Shown piece by piece: positions 55,689 to 64,000 of a stretch of 64,000 nucleotides of DNA (position 1 is the first letter of the stretch; each line of letters starts with the position of its first letter). The stretch spans positions 372,001 through 436,000 of the forward strand of contig JAHLMK010000008.1 in assembly GCA_019915135.1 (NCBI GenBank), given 5' to 3'. The notes under the pieces are model-generated. The model was not told the DNA's origin, ran no database searches, and saw only the letters and a program-made list of their open reading frames with translations. This DNA comes from Strobilurus pachycystidiatus (taxonomy: Eukaryota; Basidiomycota; Agaricomycetes; Agaricales; Physalacriaceae). The translations under genes and the position numbers were made by a program.

Positions 55689-57999
55689 TTACCACGTCGG
55701 CTCCGGCTCTGGAATCCGATCCAAGCACACCGCAAGCTTCCAATCATCCGTCCTCTTAGCCCACCTATAGATCTTATTCCGATTATTCCTCTTCACTATA
55801 TGCTTCGCTGTCTCCGCGTACACCACCGCGTTCTGATCATGCATCACATAGACTTTGAGGCTCCTCTGGCGATCGTATACCAGCAGCATTTCAGGCTCTG
55901 GCCCACCTTGGTTGAGAGGCATCTGCAGCTTGACAAGGAACGGCTCCTCGGAGTGGATATTTGGCAAGGGACCTTCGTCTTCATGCTCAGCGCGAAGCTG
56001 CTCTACGTTCGGCATCTTGACGGTGCCGGTATTGCTTAGAGTTGACGTGAACATCTTCTTTCCGTTCATGACAACATGCCTGGAGAAGGTCATCGGAGCC
56101 CAGGAACCGCCCTTGAGCGTTTTGCAGAGCGTTTTGTGTTCTTTCCAGTCGTCCTTCTGGCATTCTGGAGGCCCCAAGACGCGTCAATGGAGTGTGACCG
56201 CGAGAAAGTTTTGGACCGACCTGAACCGCAATAAGATGCGGACTGGCATTGAGAGCACCGGCTCGTCGACCTTAGGGTGGCGAAGTATACCCCCCCTCCG
56301 GTATCTTACCAGTATTTTACCAACCCCTCCGGACCCCCCAGGTATCAATACGGTAAGTTACCGTCCGATAGTCACATGATGCTTTCACGTGATGCGCGTG
56401 GCGCAATTTCCGCTCAGCTCAAAAGAACGTGAGAATTTTGTTTCTGCAGCTCATAATCATCGCATTTTACCTCTCAATGTCAACTCTCAGTCTCGTGCTT
56501 CAGATACCACCCATTTAGATGATTTGAGCCCTACCACACCTCCCCATGCCATCCCGCCGCTTCCCGCCGCGCCGCGCGCCTCTCACGTGAGTCAGTCACG
56601 TGAAAGAATCACGTGGAGGTAACTTACCTACCCTCCAGCGGCCGAGGTATCTTACCAGTAAGTTACCGGTAACAAACCGTCACAAACCGGTCCGGTACCG
56701 ATACCTATGGTTTGCTTCGCCACCCTAGTCGACCTCTTTCCGCAGACCTGGCATCCCGCGTTATGTACCAGCTTCCCGATGTCGACCTGATCGAGCGGGT
56801 TCAAAGGAACAACGAACGATGGCTTGAAGTGCTCTTCGTGCTCTTCCTTCTGGGGCTGGAAGTCCGGCGATATTCGCTTCGAGTTTTGGAAGAACAGTTT
56901 CCGAAGGAGGGCTTGTTCTTCTTCCGTGCAGGTCACTTGAAGAAGTTGTCTCGCCTTGTCGACATGGTTGCGGACCCAAGGCAGGCTTCTCATGGAGAGG
57001 GTATTGACGTCTGTACTGCAGTAAAGGAAGGACACGAGAGGTGTATCGTCATCCAATTTGTGAAGGCCAAGAAGCTGTGAGCGGTACCGCCGGTACGAAT
57101 CAGTTCATGGGTATTCATATCAATCAAGACTAGAATACCCTAATCGTTATGCCTTCGTTATGGTCCTTTTGGTCCTGTATCATCACAATCTTGTGACCCG
57201 CCTGAAAGTGCCTCGCTAGGTGCATCATGGTCTGGCGCGCGTCCATCCACGTGTTTGAATACAACGGGAAGGGATCCACGCCAGGAGATTGATATCGCTT
57301 CATCGCCTCGGCTGGACTGGTGCGTGTCATATTCTCTTGAGCGTTCTTACGCTAGTAGAATAATTTAGCCCTTCAACTCAAAGTTGACGAAGCCACTGCG
57401 CTACTCACTTTCCAGCGCGGTAATTTGGACGGGTTTATTGGCAATGGATCACTGAAGACCTCTGAGAGTCTTTGCGACATCGTGAGCGCGCTTCCGAGTT
57501 TCTGGTCAAGCAAGTCTTCGTTCAACTTTGTCTCGGACGGCAGTTCCACGCCCATGGACTTGAGCAGACCGAGAAGTCTATCACGGCCGTAGACCTTGCC
57601 CTCGGGATCTCCCGTGTGCGAAAGGTCAATGAGAAGCTTGACCCAGTCAAAGCAGACCTTGCAGTCGTCCCGCTTGTGTTTCCTGCATTGAAAGATGCCA
57701 AAACATTCCTGAAGTCTGCCTGTATGAACGGCGCCCAGGTAGTATACTCTTAATGACGGCCGGTTCTAAGTCAATGTCAGTCATCAATGCATCAACCATC
57801 GCGATAAATAACGACGCACGTCCAAATCAAATCCTTTCATCGCGCCTGCCATGACTTTCTCTCGATTCACTTGTTCATTGTTGTGCATCCGGTGGTCCAT
57901 ATTGCACGCATTGCACCACTCTCCGCCGTGCGGCCCGCAGAAGATGAATCCATTGACGATAATCGCGTCAGTGAGTTCCATGAGTGGCGTGTTTGACAT
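55689..57999 (-). CDS. MYND zinc-finger protein, paralogue A, interrupted by a MITE
   Basis: Starts MSNTPLMELTDAIIVNGFIF. A first Cys/His cluster (FCGPHGGEWCNAC) and a second (FQCRKHKRDDCKVCFDW) precede conserved helical segments (GRDRLLGLLKSMGVELPSET, DPFPLYSNTWMDARQTMMHL, CTEEEQALLRKLFFQNSKRI). The MYND finger begins CQVCGKR and is then broken by the 455-bp element at 56273-56727. On the far side it continues STSRCSQCQSASYCG and, after an intron, ECQKDDWKEHKTLC. The C-terminal domain ends DRIPEPEPTW. All other exons are intact and in frame. Unspliced, the frame stops about 26 codons into the element, losing the finger and the C-terminal domain. The product may therefore be truncated, or the element may be spliced out. 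Confidence 0.75.
56265..56272. repeat. 8-bp target-site duplication, left copy
   Basis: GTCGACCT next to the TIR start TAGGGTGGCG; repeated at 56728-56735. Read on the minus strand, the sense of the host gene, it is AGGTCGAC. Confidence 0.9.
56273..56727. mobile_element. hAT-type MITE, 455 bp
   Basis: Terminal inverted repeats begin TAGGGTGGCGAAG and end with the exact complement CTTCGCCACCCTA. The 8-bp target duplication and the TAGGG start are typical of the hAT superfamily. The subterminal motif GGTATCTTACCAGTA occurs twice in direct orientation (56300-56314, 56646-56660), as expected for transposase binding. The interior has four CACGTG hexamers and no coding capacity. It sits inside the zinc-finger codons of a MYND-type gene. 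Confidence 0.88.
56728..56735. repeat. 8-bp target-site duplication, right copy
   Basis: GTCGACCT, directly after the terminal CCCTA of the MITE; equals 56265-56272. Confidence 0.9.
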
Positions 58000-58387
58000 C
58001 GGCGCGTGATGGTGTGTGAGTGAAAGAGGTGCAATTTGCAATATCTACCGGTCTGGGCCTTTTGGCTTGGCCACTCAGGTTCAGGCATCTCCCATCAAAC
58101 TTGCGTCCTGAGCGCTGAGCAGTGAGCAGTGAGGATGATGCGCTCCCTGGACCCATTCGTCTTGAGCTTTGATCTTGAACAATTTCGTGTCGTGAAGTTC
58201 CTCAACCTTGAGCATGCATGACAAAGACTCGGCGTTCGTTGAATTCGTCGACCGTACCTGAACACTGACGAGCTCGAGGAAAAACGCGCTCGATGATCCT
58301 ACTACCACTCGAGAGTTTTTCACTAGTACCAAACTTACGAATTTCAATCTATACAATAAGTACATCACAAGTACATTTGACTCACAT
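58000..58387. other. Intergenic between tandem MYND paralogues
   Basis: Upstream region of paralogue A and 3' flank of paralogue B, both on the minus strand. No additional gene recognised. Confidence 0.5.
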
Positions 58388-60187
58388 TCACCACGTCGGC
58401 TCAGGCTCCGGGAACCTATCTAAACAAACATCAAGCGTCCAATCCCCACTCCACTTCGCCCACCTATACACCTTACTCCGATTATTCCTGATCTCAATCT
58501 GCTTCTTCGCCTCCGTATACACAACGACGTTATCCTCCCTCATCGCATACACCTTGAAACTCCTCTGTCGATCATATATGAGCAGAATCTCCGGCTGAGG
58601 ACCACCGGGCGTGGGTGGTCGCTGCACCTTGACGAGGAACGGTTGGTCAGAGTGCACATTCGGAGGAGGGGTGTCGTCGTCGTGCTGTTTGGCGATCTGA
58701 GACGCACTGGGCGCTTTAAAGGGCCCGGAGTTTGAGATGGAGGTAGTGTACATCTTTTGGCCTTCAATGACAATGTTGTTGGAGACCTTCAAGGTCGCCC
58801 AGGTGCCGCCTTTGAGAGCCTTGCAGAGGGCTTTGTGGGAGCTCCAGTCCTCCTTTTGACACGCTGTGGGGATATAAATTGGGTGCAAACAAGACCGTTT
58901 TTATGACCTACCTGGGCCGCAGTACGATGCCGACTGACACTGGGAGCACCGGCTGGCCGTCTTCTTGCCACATATCTGACATCCCGTATTGTGCACCAGT
59001 TTCCCGATGTCGATTTCGCTCAGAGGGTTCAGAGGGAGGACAAAAGAAGTCTTAAAATGGCGCTCGTAGGTCTCCTTGTGAGGCTGAAAATCCGAGGAGA
59101 CGCGTCTCGAGTTTTGGAAGAGCAGTTTCCTGAGAAGGGCTTGTTCTTGGGCGGTGCAGGTGACTCGGGCGAGACGTCCTGTGCGCATTTGGGCTTGAAA
59201 CCAGTCGAATGTCCTTGAAGGTGGGCTTGCCAGGTCTGTGCTGCAATAAAGAAGGGCCACAAGGGGCGTTTCGTCATCTAGTTTGTGAATGTTGAGGACC
59301 TAAGACGTGTCAGATAGCTGAATCGGCTTCGAAAGGTTGGATACAGACTCGGATGGAGATAGACTCATTGTGGTCCTTTTCGTCTTTCAAAACCATGACC
59401 TTGGCTCCCGATTCAAAGTTCCTCGCGAGGTGCATGACCGTTTGGCGCGCGTCCATCCATGTGTTCGTGAACAGAGGAAACGGGTCCAGGCCAAGGGAAC
59501 TGAACCTCTTCATGGCCTCCCCGGGGCTAGTCCGTGCCATGGATGGGTGCGCTGCCTTGCCCTTGCGAGATACGTTAGGCAATCGACTGAGACACGCCAG
59601 CTCGCATACCTTCCACAGGCGCAGTTTGCTCGGGTTGACAGGCAATGGGACGTCGTCTAACTTTTGCGACATTGTGAGCGCGTTTCCGAGTTTCTGGTCG
59701 AGAAGATCCTCCACAAGCTTCGTCTCCGTAGGCAATTCCACTCCCATCGACCTGAGAAGCCCTAGAAGGTCGTTCCGGCCGTACACCTTACCCTCCAGAT
59801 CCTTTTGGTGAGACTGCTCAGTGAGAATTTTGGTCCAGTCGAAGCAGTCTTCGCAGTCGTCCTTGCTGTGCTCCTTGCATTGGAAGATCCCAGAGGGGCC
59901 ACCATCGCGCTGTTTACCGGAATGAACCGCGCCGAGATAGAATGCCCTCAATGCTGGGCGATTCTACGTACCAATCAGTCTTGTTCGAAAAAAAGTGTTG
60001 GAGAAAGACCAACGTCAAGTTTGTACCCTTTTGCCGCGCTCGCCTTGACTTTTTCCCGATCCACCCGCTGACTGTTGCCCTTGCGGTAGTCGTCGCCACA
60101 GTCGTTGCAGAGCTCTCCGCCGTGTTTTGTGCAAAACTTGAATCCGTTGACGGTAAAGGCGTTTTCTTTCCCGCCTGGAGTGGACAT
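58388..60187 (-). CDS. MYND zinc-finger protein, paralogue B (intact)
   Basis: Starts MSTPGGKENAFTVNGFKFCT. First Cys/His cluster FCTKHGGELCNDC, second FQCKEHSKDDCEDCFDW, then GRNDLLGLLRSMGVELPTET, DPFPLFTNTWMDARQTVMHL and CTAQEQALLRKLLFQNSRRV. The MYND finger is complete: CQICGKK, RCSQCQSASYCG and, across an intron, CQKEDWSSHKALC. The C-terminal domain (PEILLIYDRQRSFKVYAMRE) ends DRFPEPEPTW. Five introns of about 45-60 bp are inferred. MYND fingers bind proline-rich partners. The architecture of two N-terminal Cys/His clusters plus a MYND finger and a conserved tail is not one I can name. It is a tandem duplicate of the gene at 55689-57999. Confidence 0.85.
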
Positions 60188-60760
60188 TGTCGCGTCGATG
60201 GTGATGGTAGAAAGACAAGTAATGGATCGCGCTAGCGGACCTGATCGCCGCCACATTTCAAATACATGTTCAGGTCCGAGGCAGTCTCAGGTGAGTCAAG
60301 TACTGTACTCAGTACTCAGTACTCAGCACTCGGTGACGAGGAGCGCGCATGGGATGTTTCGAAAAGGACGTTCACGAGCGTAGAAGATTGACTGTAATGA
60401 CTCAGGAAGAGATCCTAAGCGGAGACAGGCTTATTTATCAGATTTGGACCTGCTCTGCTCAAAGTTCATAGGTGTCAAAACTGGCATCGTCAAATGTGTA
60501 CATACCGATTCCAGTAGCACCAGCATCTACAAGGAGTAGAAGGTTCAGACTAGGTAACAAGATGATGGAGGATGATAGAACGTAGGAGGACTACGAAGTG
60601 ATCGTATACTACTTGTGATTGTACTATTGATTGCTCGGCCTGGACCAAGCCTGGACGGTGGACAAGCGTGGACACCGTCGCGTGATGGTGAAACGCCAGC
60701 CGGAAATGTTCCGGCCGACTTTCTCTCCTTTACCCCGCATCGTCATCGCCGCCAACAACG
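60188..60760. other. Divergent intergenic region with CAGTACT repeat
   Basis: Between MYND paralogue B (minus) and the carboxylase gene (plus). A short tandem repeat of CAGTACT-like units lies at about 60299-60335. No gene recognised. Confidence 0.5.
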
Positions 60761-63635
60761 ATGCTGCACAACACACAGCGTTCTCTGGCTCCCCGCTGTA
60801 TCGCGACGTCGCGCACGATACGTCCCGTCGCTGCTTCGCTGCAGAAGCGGACAATCTCGGCGCCGACGACGACGACCAGGATCCCCTCTACGGCCGCTGC
60901 ATCCACCCGTTCGTTCCATCGTTCGCTCAAGCATGAGTTCGCATCTAGTACGCGTCTGGGTCTCACTGCTGATCCATCGGCTCACGGTGCTCTTGCAGTG
61001 ACTATCGATAGCTCTACCAGCCGACGACCACACTTTGACAAGATCCTGATTGCCAACCGGTGTGTCCCATCGCTGTGAAATCCGACCATCACGCATTGAC
61101 GGCCGGTCACAGAGGAGAGATCGCTTGTAGGGTCATTCGGACAGCAAGAAAGCTCGGGATCAAGACCGTCGCAGTCTACAGCGAAGTCGACCAAGATGCC
61201 CTTCATGTGCAGATGGTCAGAACACTGCTCTTCCACACTCCTTGCCTACTCAATATACCCCCAGGCAGATGAAGCATACTGCATCGGCCCTGCACCTTCC
61301 TCTGAGAGCTATGTACGCACCACTTTCGCTTTCAATTCCTTGTAATACCCAACTTGGACTCTTCAGCTTCGAATGGACAAGATCATCGACATCTGTCACC
61401 AAAGTGGTGCACAGGCAGTACACCCTGGGTCAGCCATACTCCCTCTATGCTGATTGTCTACTCAATCAATCCTCTAGGTATGGATTTCTGAGCGAAAACG
61501 CGACCTTTGCCGAACAATTACACGACGAAGGGATCGTGTTTATCGGACCGCCATCTAGCGCTATTGTTAGCATGGGCTCCAAGAGGTTCTCCGTGTCCTT
61601 CTTGACGCGATACAGTCGCTGACTCTCATCTTCAGCGAGTCGAAACACATCATGACAGGTATGGGTTGCTCATTCTCATTCTTCAAGACAACACCCTTAT
61701 CTCGCGCCTAGCTGCTGGTGTTCCATGCGTCCCTGGATATCATGGCAAGAATCAAGATCCGGATTTTCTGTACCAGCAAGCTAAACAGATGGGTACGACC
61801 TGTTGCTTCTTCCCATGAGTCTGCGAGCGAGTAACACTGATTGAATATAAGGTTTCCCTGTCCTCATCAAAGCCATCCATGGTGGAGGTGGCAAAGGTAT
61901 GCGAACAGTAACCGAAGACACACCAGAAGCATTCCAAGAAGGTCTAACTTCTGCCAAGCGGGAGTCTCTCAAGTCTTTCGGAAACGATACCGTGCTCGTT
62001 GAGAAGTACATTGAGCGACCGAGACATGTGGAGGTCCAGGTATTTGCTGATACCCTCGGAAATGCAGTCAGTCTCTGGGAGAGGGATTGTTCGGTTCAGC
62101 GGAGGAATCAGAAGATCATTGAAGAAGTGGGTGTTGCTGTGAATAACGAGCGACCTTGCTGAATTGAGAATTGAACTTGTCAGGCACCTGCGCCCGGTCT
62201 TTCCCCCGAGTTGAGAGCAGATCTGGGAGAGAAAGCTGTCGCGGCGGCGCGTGCTGTCAAGTACGTTGGTGCGGGAACGGTAGAGTTTATCTTCGACAAT
62301 GACACGCAGGACTTTTATTTTATGGAGATGCAAGTCCTTGGCGTTCTTCGTACGTCTGTCAACTGACCACATTGCTTGTGTAGGAACACGAGACTCCAAG
62401 TCGAGCATCCAGTAACAGAAATGATCACTGGCTTAGATCTTGTAGAATGGCAGCTAGAGGTAGCTGCTGGAAACCCACTGCCCCTAGACCAATCATCCAT
62501 CCCCCTCGTCGGACACGCTTTCGAAGCACGCATATACGCAGAGAATCCACGCAACCAATTCCTGCCCGACTCGGGCCCTCTACTCTACCTCTCCACGCCG
62601 ACGCCTACGCACGTCTTTGCCCCCTCCCATCACTCGTCGTCGCCGCCTTCTCCCAGTCTTCGCATAGAACAAGGTTTCACTCAGGGCTCCCAGATAGGCG
62701 TCTTCTACGACCCCATGATAGCGAAGGTAGTCACCCACGGGCGGGACCGCACCGAAGCTCTGCGGGTCCTCCGTAAAGCGCTAGACGAATACCACGTCGT
62801 GGGCGTGTCAACGAACGTCGAGTTCCTCCGAACGCTGGCGGGGAACAGGGCATTTGTTGATTCGGAACTCGAGACAGGGTTTATTAAGAAGCATTTTGAG
62901 GCGCTCTTCCCAAAGGTGGAGGAGCCTGCGCCGGAGGTGTACGCTATGGCGGCAGTTTTTGTGGCGCTTAGAGACTTGCCGAAGAATGACGGAACGCCGT
63001 GGACGTCTTTGGCTTCACGGAGGTTTGGTGGGGATACCTACGAGAGACTCATCACGCTGCAAGATGACTCTGGGGACAGCCCTGCTGTCGGAGTGTCGGT
63101 CAAGGCTATTGGAGGGGGATTCGACGTGGGCGTTGACGGAAAAAAGACGTTCTCGAATGTCACTGCGCGGCTTGTGTCGCCTTCGAAGATCTCGATTCGA
63201 CTAGGCAGCACGTATGAGGAGACGACGGTCGTGTCGCAGAAACCGCCCGCTGCCACGCCCGCGTCGACTTCTCATAACACCATGGAGAGATTACATCTCT
63301 TTGTCGGGTCTGGGGGGCGGAAGACCACGCTTGTCCTGCCCACGCCAAAGTGGCTGCTCTCCCTGGGCGGGGATGTGCTGAATTCGACCAAGGGTGGATT
63401 AAAAGCGCCCATGCCCAGTCTCGTCGTGGAGGTGAAGGTGCAGGTGGGCGATCGAGTGGAGAAGGGACAAGCCGTGTGCATTCTGGAAAGCATGAAGACT
63501 GAGACGGTCATCAGGGCAGATTGGGCTGGGGTGGTCAAAGCGGTTGGGTGTAGGAATGGGGAGATGGTCGAGGAGGGGAAGGAGCTGATGGATATTGAAC
63601 GCGAAGCGGAGGAAGGGGCAGAGGAAAGTGCGTAA
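60761..63635 (+). CDS. Methylcrotonoyl-CoA carboxylase subunit alpha (biotin-containing)
   Basis: Mitochondrial leucine-degradation enzyme subunit. The leader [20 protein letters not shown] is rich in Arg, Ser and Thr and fits mitochondrial import. The biotin carboxylase domain starts [20 protein letters not shown] (over the first intron), then [16 protein letters not shown], the glycine-rich ATP loop [30 protein letters not shown] and [20 protein letters not shown]. The C-terminal biotinyl domain has [11 protein letters not shown] and the biotin site ESMKTE with its lysine. About seven introns; the one at about 61586-61635 joins SMGSK to [13 protein letters not shown]. Pyruvate and acetyl-CoA carboxylases are excluded by the overall length and by the absence of a carboxyltransferase domain. 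Intact. Confidence 0.92.
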
Positions 63636-63847
63636 TGTGACTTGAACTATGTAATCTATCTCTAAGCTTTCAAGCTGGTATGTTGGTGGTTGTATCGCTC
63701 TAAAAGCTGTTCGTCTGGCTGCAACACACAAATGACATGACTATCTATTACAGGTCAGTATAACCCGGTTGTACTAACACAGCAGAAGTGGTATCAATAT
63801 TCGAGTTGTAAGTAAGGGTAATTGTCCACTCAAGAACAGTATCGATT
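63636..63847. other. Short convergent intergenic region
   Basis: 3' flanks of the carboxylase gene and of the gene cut by the window edge. Nothing recognised. Confidence 0.4.
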
Positions 63848-64000
63848 CTAGGCAGAAACGGAAGCGGTGGGAATGGGAGTCACTCCAGCATCAGCAGCAG
63901 AATCAGTAGCTACGGGGGCGGGAGCGCTATCTGTGGCGACAGCACTAACTGTGGCAACAACACTGTCAGCACTATCTGTAGCGACAGCACTAACAGCACT
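63848..64000 (-). CDS. Ala/Ser/Thr/Val-rich repeat protein, C-terminal end (cut by window)
   Basis: A minus-strand frame is open from the last base of the window to a TAG at 63848-63850. It reads in short repeats of the type AVATDSA and ends TPIPTASVSA. The rest of the gene lies beyond the right edge. Low-complexity tails of this sort are common in secreted or nuclear fungal proteins, so no function is suggested. Confidence 0.5.
   Translation of the reverse strand, partial: SAVSAVATDSADSVVATVSAVATDSAPAPVATDSAADAGVTPIPTASVSA

Noticed and set aside
1..64000. tRNA, rRNA and CRISPR arrays
   Set aside because: No T-loop/anticodon pattern, ribosomal RNA segment or spaced repeat array was noticed on reading; a tRNAscan run would settle the first.

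Overview
The window reads as nuclear DNA of a filamentous basidiomycete, most likely an Agaricomycete. Genes are dense and cut by many 45-60 bp GT-AG introns with CTRAY-like branch sites. The families also fit: leucine-rich F-box-like proteins, a DUF6534 membrane protein, a fungal SigF-like NTF2 protein, a peptidyl-Lys metalloendopeptidase and MYND-type proteins. Gene models were built by hand, joining exons where splice sites restore a frame that matches a known family; 5' ends are the weakest part.

Left third (1-25 kb). After a cut F-box-like gene come four genes on the minus strand: flavin monooxygenase 1, a SigF-like NTF2 protein, a RidA-family protein and flavin monooxygenase 2. The two monooxygenases are paralogues with the same exon pattern. 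Between RidA and monooxygenase 2 lie two identical head-to-tail copies of a 1,199-bp terminal-inverted-repeat element inside one 9-bp target duplication. Then follow an F-box protein, the divergent pair proteasome alpha-5 / HIT zinc-finger protein, an RS-rich nuclear protein, a DH-domain (Rho GEF-like) protein, a Baeyer-Villiger monooxygenase, a DPH4-like J-protein and a single-pass membrane protein.

Middle (25-49 kb): an NmrA-like protein, a DUF6534 membrane protein, the divergent pair COG8 / UBL5 (Hub1), a second F-box-like protein, the divergent pair REX1-type exonuclease / ubiquitin C-terminal hydrolase, a secreted aspzincin protease, a metallo-beta-lactamase fold protein, the CCAAT-binding subunit HAP5 and mitochondrial ribosomal protein uS15m. 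These are mostly housekeeping genes separated by 0.3-2.4 kb of sequence without clear genes.

Right part (49-64 kb): a full-size ABCA transporter, a 5'-truncated non-LTR retroelement with a 12-bp target duplication, two tandem MYND-type paralogues, the biotin subunit of methylcrotonoyl-CoA carboxylase, and the tail of an Ala/Ser/Thr/Val-rich protein cut by the window edge. One MYND paralogue carries a 455-bp hAT-type MITE inside the zinc-finger codons. Its 8-bp target duplication reads AGGTCGAC in the gene's direction, so splicing from the GT of the first copy to the AG of the second would remove the element exactly. This possible newly formed intron is the most notable observation in the window.
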